A DNA stretch of 64,000 nt from Campanula takesimana (GCA_026119855.1 JAOWBW010000222.1:1426001-1490000); one strand, 5' to 3'; positions 1 through 11,031 are shown, counted from the stretch's first letter. Notes: generated by a model not told the origin, from the letters alone. Numbers and translations are program-made.

Positions 1-346
1 GGACCAACTGCTCATGAGTCTTCTGGATCTGCAGAGTATCTTCTTCGATTTGCAAAGTATCTGTCTCTTACCTCTCGACTCAAGTGTCTTAACTCTTGAA
101 ATGCCACCCTTAGGTCAACTCTCAAGACCCGGGGCCACAACTTCTATAACTCATATGAACTAGCACCTCTGGAAGAACTAGCTCAATCTCCTTTACCAAG
201 ACCATTAGAACCTGGGGGTAGATATCATACTAAGAACAACTTTGGCTGGAAAGATCTCAACATTTTGCTGATCCAATGCCACCCTGTCCTTTGATGAGAT
301 TGGGAAGCAATACTCAAAATGGTCGATCTCAGGATTATTTGGTGCA
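1..346 (+). other. Unassigned sequence, possible decayed coding fragment
   Basis: Frame 1 reads open from the window edge to a stop at 292-294 with a single TGA at 97-99. The translated stretch is rich in Leu, Ser and Pro and matches no family I recognise. It could be a decayed exon entering from the left or chance. A frameshift-tolerant protein search would decide. A MITE fragment begins directly after it. Confidence 0.2.
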
Positions 347-351
347 TTGTA

Positions 352-450
352 TTCCCTCTGTCCCAAAATGATCTTCACACTTTTTTAGACGTTACCACGA
401 ATGAACATTAAGCAATTATTATAGGATAATGTCATAATACTAAGTGTACT
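352..450. mobile_element. Truncated Stowaway-like MITE end
   Basis: The stretch begins CCCTCTGTCCCAAAATGATC, a variant of the Stowaway-type terminus seen several times in this window. Its inner part resembles the left arm of the complete MITE at 4451-4693, including the motif GAATGAAC. No matching opposite terminus was found nearby, so this is probably one arm only; the right limit is approximate. Confidence 0.5.
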
Positions 451-1835
451 ATCTATCACATTTAATCAACCATTGACCCCTTCGTGACAAATGTTTGTTG
501 TAAATCTTTATAGTACCTCTTACTTTACACTCTATAACATGGGGGCATCAATATTCACCTTAAATGAAGCTTACCGTTGACATTTTTCCCCTTATTTTCC
601 CAATATATCAAGAATGATAAAATAAAACAACCACAAATTAAATAGACAATATATCAAACATTTATTGAGCACTAAAACACAAGTACTTCACATTTGAAGA
701 TTTCAACATTATCTTATCCGAGAAAGTTAAATGAATTAGAAGATAGAAAATTACTTAGTTGACTACGGAATATAAATAAAAGCAATTGAGACTTTCACCT
801 TATATTGATGGTGCAAAAGAAAATCACCACTTGCCTTGTAATGGCTTCAACCGATTTGATGATGCAATTGAAAGCTTGAATGAGATGATCGAGTAACTTC
901 TTGATGCAAATTGAGGCTTTTAGAGAGATGTGACTATTAGATTGGGCTAAAATTTGTTTGAGGCTTGAAGGGTGGTTGTTTTGAACATTTTATGGCTAGA
1001 GGAGAGTTGTACTTTACTTTGGAAATCAGGTACTTCTGTTGGCCTATTTAGCGCTCGGTAAAGCGGTACCTTTAGCACCCGGTAGTATTTGCCTATAACT
1101 TCTTATGGGCACTGTAACCCTTGAAATTTGACAAGTCTTGTGTTTCCTTTAGTGCTTGGTTCTTTTCTCTCTTTCTACTACAACATATGAAAGCAATGCA
1201 ACGTAAGGGTAATATCTATCACATAATAGAAATGCGCACTCTTCTATAAACCAATGAACTCGAGCAGGCTCATAAGAGTGAGAGAGTGAGTGACTTTTGG
1301 TGCATTTTGAACCGCTGGTATCCTGTCACCACATTGGGTGCCGACCAATCCAGTTTGAGCGTGGTAGGACCCTTAAGGTACCAAAGCTCATCCTAACAAG
1401 TTCTAACCAGCTGCATTCACTATGATCGAATTCAAGACCTCTAGTTAAGCTAAAACAACCCCTTATCAGCTGATCATTGATGGTGAGTGAGTGACTACGA
1501 ATCTCTGAAGCTTGGACTCTTTGATTTACCCCGCCCTACCCGTGTCGGACACTCGTATTTTAGTCTTGCCGAGACGAGTCCGGCGAGGTAAACCAAAGAG
1601 TCCGAGCACCTTAGCTACGAATAAATAAAATACTCGTATAACAATTTTACATTCACCCTGAACCTTAACAGCCTAATCTTGAGAATGCATAAACAACGTA
1701 ATATTGATGAAAGGTGCTTATGACTTCAATGAAAATAAAAAAAATGCATCTTTAGTTGGGGTGCGTCCCAACAAGCACATATTAACGTCGTTAGCCCAAC
1801 ACATGCCACTTGTTATGGTCTCACCCAGTTCCCAT
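451..1835. other. Non-coding stretch, no gene recognised
   Basis: No convincing exon or ORF is seen on either strand. The sequence is AT-rich and contains one clear fold-back (1512-1605, listed separately). Short GC-containing phrases around 1020-1100 and 1290-1440 look like old repeat debris, but I cannot assign them to a family. Confidence 0.4.
1512..1605. repeat. Inverted repeat (24-bp arms)
   Basis: The left arm 1512-1535 (TTGGACTCTTTGATTTACCC and on to CCGCC) is complementary to the right arm 1582-1605 with about three mismatches. The 46-bp centre contains its own near-palindrome around GTGTCGGACAC. The whole would form a strong stem in RNA or single-stranded DNA. It could be a small fold-back element or a UTR structure of a lost gene; no target-site duplication was identified. 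Confidence 0.6.
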
Positions 1836-2103
1836 AGACCCAATCATCATTTATGAAATACATAACAAAGTACCCATTTCTTTTTAGGAACGGGAATTAA
1901 GGAAAAGTGTTGTAAAACAAGGTGTTGTGAGTATGGTAAGCGAGGTAGGAGAGAGAAAGTGGGGTAGGAAATGGTAAGTGGATATTTGTTGCGAGTATTG
2001 TTAGTGAGTCCCATTAATATAGAGATATTACAAATTTTCCTTTTTTGAGAAAGTGGGTGTCCCATAAATGGCAAAATGATACATTGTTTTGGGCCGGAGG
2101 GAG
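1836..2103. mobile_element. Degenerate Stowaway-like MITE
   Basis: The right end reads ...GGGCCGGAGGGAG followed by TA. The left part around 1838-1885 is an imperfect inverted copy of the right 60 bp (shared CATTTATG and ACCCA..TTTCT..AGGAA blocks), but the left tip has decayed. The internal sequence is rich in GAGAG and GTGGG, common in Stowaway MITEs. Boundaries on the left are approximate. Confidence 0.55.
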
Positions 2104-3383
2104 TATATGATAACTGCATTGTCTCATTTTGACAGTTTTTCTCATCCTACCTCTTTCATTTATTACCAATGGGGGGAGGGTATGTACGCTAATCCTTAAA
2201 AAGTGAACTAAGAGAGGGCTATTGATGGTTGTTGTCCAGTGTTACCAGTGGGAGGAGGGAAATCTGTATGCTAGAAATGACCCTGTCGATGGTACTAAAC
2301 CATGCTATATGTTATTGGTATTCCGCTGGTCAAATCGGTTGTAGTGTTCGATTTGGTTGTCATATATGTGTTCTCCATAACTCCTAAATGTTGAGGAGGT
2401 AGTATTGGGTGTCAGGTAGTTTGTAGCATGTTGGAGCATATTGGTGACCCATCTTTATATTTCAATGGAATCTATGAAATGTGCAACTGTGGATTACGAC
2501 TCACATCACGTTGTTGGGTTATTTCTAGCATAAGGTTGTCCAAGAATCCTTTTAGATGTCACTATTTTTCAAAAGGTGAGTTAAAGCATTATTGTCTCCT
2601 TTTCAAGATTATTTGAACTTGCTATGTCCGATTCATGAGAAAGATGATCAGGAGATTTTTTTTTTGCTGATCTTCTTAGAAGGGCTGATCTGGGAATTTC
2701 GTTCTACTGGGAGGTTTGACCTTTCATGATTGCTGAAGAACTTTGCCCCGACATCTTATGTACCGAAAGTATATTCATATATTGATTTCAAAGTACCGTC
2801 TTTTCAGTTCTGTTGTGAGACTACACCAGGATGTGCTCTGTCACTATATAAGTGATTGAGATTATGTACTATACAACAGCCTGCAACATTTTCTGTACTA
2901 TTCTTCATTAATTAAGGAGTAGTACAATATTTCTTGGGTTGAACGACCTAGATATGCAATGTACTTTTCAGTTTTCATCAATTAATGCAACCTACATATT
3001 ATTTATGGAATTATGTTATGTACTTTTGACAAAAAAATCAAATAATGCAACGTACTAGTTTTTTACTTGAAGTTTGATGATGTGGCGCTGACGTGGAGCT
3101 ACCATGACAATGCTACACTGGGCAGTTCTGTTAGTTTTGCGACGCCTTAAATAAAAACTATTACCTTACATTATTTAACAAGCAGGTTGCATTAATTGAT
3201 AATTAGTGTGTGGCACGTTGCATAGTAAGTAATTATTTCATATTATTTGTGGTGCTTTGTTTTCTTGAGTGGTTTTATGAAAGTAATTTTCTGTACATAG
3301 ATATACAGAAAATGCTTTAAATTGTTGTTTTGTACAAAACCTCACTGTGTTGGGGTGTTGTACCTCAATGGTTTCAGATGTTG
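2104..3383. other. Non-coding or intronic stretch, no gene recognised
   Basis: Nothing recognisable on either strand. Short ORFs occur (for example 2428-2616) but show no motif. Because an exon with a good 3' splice site follows at 3711 on the plus strand, part of this stretch may be an intron or earlier exons of that gene, which I cannot delimit. Confidence 0.35.
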
Positions 3384-3385
3384 TA

Positions 3386-3565
3386 CTCCCTCCGTCCCAA
3401 AATGATCTTTGCATTCGACTTTTCAAACATTTTAAGGATATTAACACTTGCTTCACCAGTCATGTTTTGTTTATACACTTTTAAGCCTAAATAGTAGAAA
3501 TGGGAAGAACTTTTTTGGACAATGAAAAATGGCAAATGGAAAGATTATTTTTAAGACAAAGGGAG
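3386..3565. mobile_element. Stowaway MITE (180 bp) with TA duplication
   Basis: It begins CTCCCTCCGTCCCAAAATGA and ends AAGACAAAGGGAG, flanked on both sides by TA (3384-3385 and 3566-3567). The termini are imperfect inverted repeats and the length fits the Stowaway (Tc1/mariner-derived) superfamily. No coding capacity. It lies about 145 bp upstream of the exon at 3711, so it probably sits in an intron of that gene. Confidence 0.8.
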
Positions 3566-3710
3566 TATAATGGAACACCTTACTGAATTTTCAGTACAGT
3601 TATGTACCTAAAATTCAAATTATCAATCACCACCCTCCACACCCCCCCCCCCTGTTTTTTTATTTATGCAATTTATTGGTTAGATGTATCTTTTTCTTTG
3701 TTAACGACAG

Positions 3711-4176
3711 AGGATCCCTGTCTCCAAGCAAAAGTAGCACCCCGACACCAGAGACGTACAGTTTAAGAGGTTTTCTTAAGCAGCAGCAGGGAAGCAAGAA
3801 TTCCCCAAATCGCCCCTCGGATCTGCAAAACTCAAACTTGACCAACACAACTCCACTCAGTTTAGATGAATTTAAGTACGGATTCCCTTCAGATGGCTTA
3901 TCAACTGCCTCAAACAAATGGTGGGACGGAACTAAGGACCACATCCAAGCAGAAGAACCAAAATCCACAGAGAATAAGTTTAGTGCTGAGTCGAGTTTAT
4001 TGGAAAAAACGGGCTTGTTGACAGCTTTGAGAAAACGGGGTTTTGAAGAAGGGAAGGGTCTGAAACTGGGGGTTTATAGAAATGGTGTTGGGAAGAAGAT
4101 TGGTAGGAAAGAACGAGTTTTGCTGCTTGGTATATTCAAGTCTTCGTTGCCAAGTCAATGTAGTACATGGTTCTGA
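3711..4176 (+). CDS. Terminal exon of an unidentified plant gene
   Basis: A polypyrimidine tract and TTAACGACAG form a good 3' splice site just before 3711, and the frame then stays open for about 155 codons to TGA at 4174-4176. Reading through the splice site, the first full codon is GGA at 3712. The product is Ser/Pro/Lys-rich and hydrophilic, with an early Ser-Pro-Ser-Lys-Ser-Ser stretch, a Trp-Trp pair in the middle and a basic C-terminal third (KKIGRKER). No transmembrane segment, signal peptide or catalytic motif is visible. A CT microsatellite follows the stop and probably lies in the 3' UTR. Earlier exons were not found and may lie left of the window. The overlapping minus-strand ORFs are low-complexity shadows. 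I do not recognise the family; the exon call rests on the splice site, length and composition. Confidence 0.5.
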
Positions 4177-4450
4177 AGACTCTCTCTCTCTCTCCCGCTC
4201 TACATTAATCAAGTGCGAGTGCCTTTGGTCTTGCCTATTTCTCCGTGCCGTAGGATCTTGATAGTGTCTCAACAACCATTTTGTAATATATTTTGGTTTC
4301 ATTTGTGCCCTTCATTAGTAGGTATTGTGAATCAAAAAGTGTTATGTTGATATGTAGCTAACTTATTTAGAGGTGCAATGAGAAGCTAGTTGGCCTTTTG
4401 TGATCATTTCTTGGCTTGAGATTTTCTTGGCCTATCACACTTTACCTGTA

Positions 4451-4693
4451 TTCCGTCTCAAAAAGATCTCACTTTTTCAAGCGTTGCTATGAATGAACTT
4501 AGAGAACTAATTTTAGGTTGATTTAATTATCTTAATGAAAATCTAAAACTTGTTATTTGATAGTATTGTTGATGGTTTATCAATTACAAGTTTTAGATTT
4601 TAATTAGTAAAATTAAATCAGACTAAATTAGTGCTCAAAGTTCATTCGTAGTAACGGCAAAAAAACTAGGAAGATCATTTTGGGGCAAAGGAA
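4451..4693. mobile_element. MITE with long inverted repeats (243 bp)
   Basis: Termini TTCCGTCTCAAAAAGATC and the complement of GATCATTTTGGGGCAAAGGAA match imperfectly. Inner arms match better: AATCTAAAACTTGT pairs with ACAAGTTTTAGATT about the centre near 4565. The structure is that of a foldback Stowaway-like MITE. It lies downstream of the exon ending at 4176. Confidence 0.7.
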
Positions 4694-4856
4694 AAAAATT
4701 CATTCATTCTACTTTGGATGTGTTCCCACTATCCAAACAAAAAATGACAAAAATGAGTGTAAATATTTAGCACTTTTTTGGGATAACGAATGTAGAATGC
4801 GTATCTAAAATAGAATGCGTATCTAAAATAGAATAGTTAAAAGTACTGATAAAATA

Positions 4857-5144
4857 CTCTCTCCATTTCATGTGAATTGAGACTTATTTCCCTTTTCGTC
4901 TGTTTCACCTCAATTGAGACTGCCCAAAATGGTAAAGAATCTTTACTATTTTTCCCACTCATTCTCTCTCCTACTTTACTTTTACACTCACAACACCAAT
5001 CAACTTACTATTCCTCCCACTAATTCTCTCTCCTATTGATTTTTTCCCTATTCACAAACACCTCCTCCCACTATTTCTCTCTCTTACTTTTCCTTAATTT
5101 GTGTGCCAAAAATTTTGGTCTCAATTCACATGAAACGGAGGGAG
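4857..5144. mobile_element. Stowaway MITE (288 bp) with TA duplication
   Basis: The left end CTCTCTCCATTTCATGTGAA and the right end (complement CTCCCTCCGTTTCATGTGAA) are terminal inverted repeats of about 30 bp, extending through ATTGAGAC. TA flanks both sides (4855-4856, 5145-5146). The interior is pyrimidine-rich (TCTCTCC blocks) and non-coding. Confidence 0.85.
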
Positions 5145-5530
5145 TACATGACTGAAAATCAGAGCTTCATCAAAATAGAGTGGATCTGGTTTTCACTTTG
5201 AGAAGGACTTGATTACAGGTTATACATACTCTGACAAGTAATGCCATGTTGACTACATGATACATTTAAAAAGACTTGCCCAAGTTTTCTACAGAACCAA
5301 ACATATAAATCATGGAAAATAAAGAATGAGGTGATATTTTTATTGCTGAATTATTAATAAAACTGATACTGTATATACATCCACCTACAGAAGTTGTGAA
5401 ATGGATCTTTATCTAAACAGACATACCATCATTTTATTAACAATTAAATTGTCCTTGTATTCCCAAGAAAACGTAGCGTTCAGTACTCTTTACTTGAACA
5501 AATGCCCGCAGACAATTGAACTGCCATTTT
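5145..5530. other. 3' flank of the Elongin A locus, nothing else seen
   Basis: AT-rich non-coding sequence downstream (on the minus strand) of the Elongin A stop codon at 5531-5533. It should include that gene's 3' UTR, but no decisive polyadenylation signal can be singled out among many A/T runs. Confidence 0.4.
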
Positions 5531-6799
5531 CTATAATCTCCTGCTGATTGTTGGTGCAGAAACTCGAGCAGTTGAGGTTCTGTAAAAGAGGACAAATATA
5601 TTAAGATCAATGCTAGGGTTAAAAAAAAAATCTCATGAATTTTCGGTTACAAACACAGTTTGCAATCGATTTACAAAAAATAAATTAAACAAAATACAGT
5701 TGGCAATCATTGAGTGGATATCAATATAATGATTAGTGGGGTCCACAAATACAACCTCCAATCAATGATTGTCAAATGTTTGTAACCAAGATTCAGTGAA
5801 CTTTTTTTTTTTGGTGATGTTAAAGGATCAAGAGCAAGATGTTTAAACAATAAGAGGTCGATATCTGAATGTGCATTAATACCTGTAGTTGCTTTGCACT
5901 TTGTTTTGCCTCGAAACTGCAAGGTTTTTGACTTCTAGACTGAAACATAAAAACAGATTTAAGCGCCCAATAAGATGTCGGGTCACATGATGCTCAGATT
6001 TATTACTAGCTTTTTATTCCAACATGATAATATTTCGAAACAAAGTGCATGGAATCATTATGGAAACTAATCCGCAACTATTTAATAATTGTTCTTTGAA
6101 GGAAAAAAAAAAACAAACCCCGAGGGGTAGAGAAAACAAGCTTATTTGATGCAACCGTTACCTGTTGAGAGCCTCCATTTTTGCCTTTTTCATCAAACTA
6201 CTCTTAAAGTTGCAACCACTGCTACCAGGCCCACCACCTACAAATCATTTTTTTTTTTTAAGTAAACAACGATTAAAAATTTGAGGCATGTACCTCATTA
6301 TGCAAGATAATTTTAATATGCCGAAGGGAAAATTTAAAATTTACCTCCAAAGAAGCTTCTTTTACTAGGGGTAGGTGGAATCTTTGTGCAAAGACGAATT
6401 CGCCGGCTTTGCTTCCCTGCAAATAAAAAAAGAAAGCATATTCTAAGACTCACAGAACATTTTACTTAACACGGGCATTCAAAATGTGCCAAAGCAGAAC
6501 ATGACAGAAAAGCATGATGATATTTTTGACGTGTATTTCTTTTCGGATGAACTCTAAATCTCACATCAGTATAATTTTCTATGTCCGAACTTCTTCAAAA
6601 TAAGCCATTTCGCACCTCAACATATTCGCTATGAAGTACTCTCATAATTTTCCTTAAATAAATAAAATATAAATACATGTCTTCTAAAACTTCACAAGAG
6701 GTAAATGGTGGTAAGCTAGAAGGAGAAAATAGAAGCAAGAAAATATTTAACAATTAAGGGGTTTTGCAAAATGCCCATGTGAACGTCTTACTTGCATTT

Positions 6800-7908
6800 T
6801 GTTGGAGGGTGAGGGTGTATTTAGAAAATATGGCTTTTAAATGAAATCGGGGACGGAAAAATTATTTCCACAAAAATAAGTCGAGGCAAGAGTTAGACTC
6901 TTTTTCCGTAAGACAAGATTGCCCCGTATAACTGTGCTAACGGACTTTGACAATTGTCTCCAAGATACAACGACTTCTGGAACTTCAGATATGCAGCACT
7001 ACACTTCTGAAACTATTGTGCGAACTAATCGATACTCGGGATCTTCTAAGGACTTGAAATGCTAACACTAGAATGCTAGGATGCTCTGAGAGAATATGAG
7101 AATGCAATGATTGCTGGATCGAATGCAAATGAGGAGGAGGGGCCTTTATATACTAGTTGAAGAGATGGGGTGCCTTTTGGGAAAGATCACAATTGGTGAC
7201 TGGTGGATTTCTGGCCCTTGGATCAGATTCTGATGGAGGGTAGAGATAGCCTGGATCGACACAAGACCTCTGACCCGGCTGCTAGAAGGGACGCGGGTCG
7301 GCCCGGCGGTTACCACCGAACTGACGCGACCCATCTGATCCGAACCGCCCAGGTGCTTCTAGAAGGCACCCGTTCGACCGATCCGGGCCGCCCAGAACCC
7401 GCAGGCCCACACCGGTTGATCCACTACCGAGCCCACCTTAGCAAAAAATTTAAGCTCCACAGCTCCCAGCGACCGGTGCGAAGTGCGCCCTAAACCGCGC
7501 TTCGCGGGTCATAAGTCCATTTTGGGACTGCCCAAAATTAACCTATTTACCCACTAGCTTGCATGGATAGCCCAAAGGCCCACTTAGCTTGGAAGCCCAA
7601 GTCCACACTTGATTGAAACCTTCTTAGATGAGCTATATTAAATACTCTCATTTTTTTCATTTTCCAACCAATGTGGGATAATGGCTTTCCACCTTTCCAA
7701 CTCTTCATAAACCCATACTAGTTGCACGCTTTAAACAATTAATTTCTCATTCACCCGAAATTGGTTTTGAAAAAATAAATACATCACGTTAATCTACTCC
7801 GAATGTAGATTACTAATTTGCAACTAATTTCCAGTTTTATTAAATGGAACAAATAACGAAACTTGGTCAAATATTGGTCAAACCAATATTCCTAACCAAT
7901 TTCCAACA
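6800..7908. mobile_element. Solo LTR (1109 bp) in Elongin A exon 3
   Basis: Starts TGTTGGA and ends TCCAACA, a 7-bp terminal inverted repeat, and is flanked by the 5-bp duplication CATTT (6795-6799 and 7909-7913). No primer-binding site or polypurine tract lies beside it and no ORF inside has retroelement motifs, so it is a solo LTR left by LTR-LTR recombination. Orientation is unresolved. A GC-rich block at 7262-7520 contrasts with AT-rich surroundings and contains the repeated phrase CTAGAAGG. Removing the element and one duplication copy restores contiguous exon 3. Confidence 0.85.
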
Positions 7909-8260
7909 CATTTTCTGATTGGTATAACTGATTAATCCGATCAAACGACCGTTGTTGAGCCTCCTCCGCGTCTTTACCTTTGCCTGCAAATTCAGTCAAG
8001 TTGTATTCATGGCCATCAACAAAAATTATTTGGAATGGGGAATGTAGTTAAACAGCAGATCAAGAATGAAAGCAGAGTACCTCAAACAATTGTTTCCATT
8101 TAAAAGAGACGTTATTTTGTTTCATCCTCTCATCCACAATACTGGCGTTATTTGATCGAAACCCTTTCTCATAAAATTTCTTCCGTAATTTGTTGGTGAC
8201 CTTGCTAATATCGATTCCCTGCAAGAATCAAATTAGCATTCCTACGAATCCAATGAAATA

Positions 8261-8478
8261 CTACCTCCATCTCAGAAAGATTGTCAGTCACTTGACTTTT
8301 GATGATCAACACAAGTAAACTTTGACCAAACATTAATGTTAATCTAATCATCCTAGTGAATTTCTAATAATTGTCATTGTTCCACTAAGATGAATAGATT
8401 GCCTTTAATATTTGGCCAAAGTTTACTTGTGTTGACCATCAAAAGTCAAATATGAGTATCATTGTGGGACGGAGGGGG
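8261..8478. mobile_element. Stowaway MITE in Elongin A intron 1
   Basis: Left end CTACCTCCATCTCAGAAAGA and right end GTGGGACGGAGGGGG are flanked by TA at 8259-8260 and 8479-8480. Long inner inverted arms are seen: TTGACTTTTGATGATCAACA near 8296 pairs with TGTTGACCATCAAAAGTCAA near 8431. It lies wholly inside the intron 8219-8523 and should be spliced out. Confidence 0.85.
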
Positions 8479-8742
8479 TATTTATTGTGTTAAAAGACCA
8501 ATGACTAAATCATATTTTCTTACTTGTGATGCATCCTCAATCTGCATTAACTGGTTAACTGTACAGTGGGGTAAGAAGCGCTCTAAAAGATGGTCGGGAG
8601 TATACCCAACATAACCAATCTGGCTAAGATTATCGACAGCTTTCTTAACACAGAGATCAACCAATGAAGGAACTCTCCTAGCTACAATTTCACCGCTTTC
8701 ACGACTGCGTATGTGTTCTGGTATCATATCGATAAATGACAT

Positions 8743-9414
8743 ATCTGTGAAATCAAACCAAACCAAACCAAACCAAACAAAGATGATCAACTCAAACCGT
8801 TTTGAGAAATAAACATAAATTTAGAACAGGGGTCATCAAACTAGCAAACATCTTTTCCTGTTTCTTTATTTTTCTTCTTTGGTTTTTCCTCAGTTTTTTT
8901 TTCTGTCCTATTTCAAAATATGAATCGCCTTCTTGCCTAGAAATTATAGAATTAGTAAAAATCGATGAGGTGGGAATGGAAAGACATAAAAACAAAAAAT
9001 CAACGTTTTTTTTTTTTTTTTTTTTTTTTTCGGTTTTTCCTTTTTGTTCGTATTCAAAATATGATGAGCAATACTAGGGGCACAAAATAAGCACACACAA
9101 TTTGGGTATTTGATTGGAGACCACCATCCAGTCAATTGTTGTCAAATTATTTTGTGTCCAAATTTTGTGAGTAATAATACAGTAATTTTTTTGTTACTTT
9201 AGTATTAATCAATCATGAAAGTTTTCTTGCATATTGTAGAAAACAAGAAATTATAGGTTTAGTACAAAACGACATAAAAACACAATTTTTTTTTTTTTTT
9301 GGACTTTCACACAATGAATCTTGACGAGAAACAGAGAGAGTACTGAAACCAAGATTCTAACTAGCGATGGATCCTCTGTACTGCAATTTACAATTACGAC
9401 AAAGAAGGTAAAAT
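8743..9414. other. 5' flank or intron of Elongin A, low complexity
   Basis: No gene is seen. On the minus strand the sequence up to 8745 ends with a splice acceptor, so it is probably a 5'-UTR intron. It contains an AAACC short tandem repeat (8755-8780), a T tract of about 30 nt beginning near 9005 and further A/T runs. Copia-1 begins at 9420. Confidence 0.45.
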
Positions 9415-9419
9415 CTCTG

Positions 9420-9902
9420 TGTTAGAACATGGCTTGCAATACAAGTTATTTGGACTTCCATTAATAAAATCATGACTATAATATTGATATAAAGTATAGC
9501 CAAACCTAGTCAATGTATAGAATCCCTGAAATGTAATTTATCTATTTATGATGGGCAAAATGGTAAATTAACATTGCTTAAGAAGTGAATAGGTGTGGTC
9601 CCTAAATGAAATGTCATCAAGCTTACTATATAAAGGGACTTCCATCATCCCTTAAAGGCTGCTAGAATCTTTAGTTTCCTCATTAATAATCATCTTCATT
9701 TGTTAGAAGAGAAAGAGAGAAATTGAAAGAGACATTCATCATTTAGAAGAACACATTCCTAACAATTGTTCTTCATCTTCTCCCTCAAGATCACATCATG
9801 GATTCAACAGGTAAATGATCTTGAACGCTTCCGCTTCATCTCCTTCCTCAATCTTTTACTAAATATGAGTGTGGCATTCAGGGATATAAAATTGTTCAAA
9901 CA
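9420..9902 (+). repeat. Copia-1 5' LTR (483 bp)
   Basis: Begins TGTTAGAACA and ends TTGTTCAAACA, followed at once by the primer-binding site. A TATA-like ACTATATAAAGGG (about 9625-9637) is a likely core promoter, so transcription would start soon after it. Unlike Copia-2 and Copia-3, no GC-rich palindromic module is present upstream of this TATA; in this family the modules occur only in the leader. Confidence 0.9.
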
Positions 9903-9904
9903 AT

Positions 9905-9916
9905 TGGTATCAGAGC
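9905..9916 (+). promoter_or_regulatory. Copia-1 primer-binding site
   Basis: TGGTATCAGAGC, two bases after the LTR, is complementary to the 3' end of plant initiator methionine tRNA, the usual primer for plant Ty1/copia reverse transcription. Confidence 0.9.
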
Positions 9917-10235
9917 CCGCTCATTATTTAGTTTGAGTTTGAGTTCTTTTAATAAAATAAGAAAGCTTTACGCTTTAATTGATTCATTTTTTCCTGTTGA
10001 ATCATAAAGAGTTGATGATGATTAGGGACTCTAATTCATTCATAGAGTACTGATAATCTTCATCTAAAATTAAGAAAATGGTTTGAAAGTTTTGTTCATT
10101 AAAACTCAATGATTCAAGTTTGACTATCCCTTAGTAACATGGTTTTATGTTTTAAGTACATACCATGTGGATCTACTTGCAATTCATTTGATTTTGGGAA
10201 AAATTTAGACAAAAATTCAGAAGTGCAGAAAATTT

Positions 10236-10606
10236 GGCACGGTCGTGCCCTTTGTTTGGCACGGTCGTGCGCATTCATTTCCTTGAATCGGTGCATCTGA
10301 ATAGTGTTGGTCCGAACGGGTGTCTTGTTTAATCCGGTCGGACCGGTTCGTTTGGCACGGTCGTGTCTCTGGTTTAGCACGGCCGTGCTCATTGTACCGT
10401 GAAAACAACACTTTCGGATAATTTTGGCACGGTCGTGCATATTTTTTAGCGCGGTCGTGCAAAGTGTGCCGTGAGAACATGTCTTTTCCGCTAATTTTGG
10501 CACGGTCGTGCCTTATGTTTAGCACGGTCGTGCACATTACGCCGAGAAAAATAATGTTTCTGTAAACTGATGCACGGCCGTGCACTTTTATATGGTCGAC
10601 CGTGCA
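10236..10606 (+). repeat. Copia-1 leader array of GC palindrome doublets
   Basis: Copies of (G/A)GCACGGYCGTGC start at 10236, 10258, 10354, 10376, 10426, 10448, 10499, 10521, 10571 and about 10593. Within each doublet the starts are 22 nt apart, and the last four doublets recur every 72-73 nt. A diverged doublet built on GGTCCGAACGG and CCGGTCGGACCGG lies near 10308-10346. Copies alternate between GGTC and GGCC centres. The array lies between the primer site and gag, in the genomic RNA leader. The open minus-strand frames through it are by-products of the repeat period. Confidence 0.9.
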
Positions 10607-11031
10607 TCTACTGTTCATCAGAATTGGATTTTTTGAAATTTTCTGTATAATTTTGTTTTTCCCTTTGGAACAAAACATACATTTTTTCAAACCCTAAGGC
10701 CTTGATTAATTATATGCTTTGACAATTTTATTCATTGTTTAAATAATATTGTCGCCTAAGTGATTTACGTTATTTAAACCCTAAAATTGTAAAGTCTTGG
10801 ATGTTTAAGTTGATATGTGAATGGCTTGAATTTTTCAAAGAAGATCTTGACATTTGACTAAACTTGGGCATTCATGTGGTAACAAGTAAAATGAACATTA
10901 GGTTATTTTCTTAGGTACTTATGTCGGCCCAAAGGAAGATTAAGTATTTATTAAAATATAAGTTTAAATTACTTGTTGCCTAAGGCAATAATTATGAGTC
11001 AACTCGCAATCCAAAGATTAGTTTTGATGTC

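Larger units (their letters stand above)
5531..8742 (-). pseudogene. ELOA: Elongin A gene, seven exons, disrupted by an LTR
   Basis: Exons (minus strand): 8742-8524, 8218-8081, 7983-7909 plus 6794-6792 (exon 3, split), 6416-6345, 6237-6162, 5939-5883 and 5579-5531. All introns are GT-AG. The product is the Elongin A subunit of RNA polymerase II elongation factor SIII, also a substrate-recruiting partner of Elongin C. Exon 1 carries a BC-box-like motif (SLVDLCVKKA, residues 26-35). Exon 2 has the KFYEKGF and VSFKWKQLF signatures, and exons 3-4 join through the conserved KQSRRIRLCTK stretch. Exon lengths sum to 689 nt, one short of a whole frame of 229 codons plus stop; the missing base is near 7978 (GCAAAGG, expected one more A) at the start of exon 3. 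A 1.1-kb solo LTR sits in exon 3 with a 5-bp duplication. ATG at 8742 follows a splice acceptor at 8745-8746, so a 5' non-coding exon lies upstream, possibly beyond Copia-1. Identification is firm; loss of function is inferred. Confidence 0.85.

Noticed and set aside
352..2103. One 1.75-kb element bounded by the MITE ends at 352 and 2103, matching the size of the 27052-28800 element
   Set aside because: The ends are from different subfamilies, the right one has its own inner inverted partner near 1838, and no internal similarity to the other element was found.
7203..7493. 96-residue Arg/Pro-rich ORF
   Set aside because: It lies wholly within the GC-rich block of a solo LTR; high GC lengthens chance ORFs and no motif is present.
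10236..10606. Regularly spaced palindromic repeats resembling a CRISPR array
   Set aside because: The units lie in the leader of a plant copia element, the spacers are themselves related, the repeats are only 13 nt and no cas gene is present.
10114..10690. Two overlapping minus-strand ORFs of 129 and 157 residues
   Set aside because: They read the palindrome array antisense to the element; the repeating HDRAK and ARPCQ words reflect the repeats.
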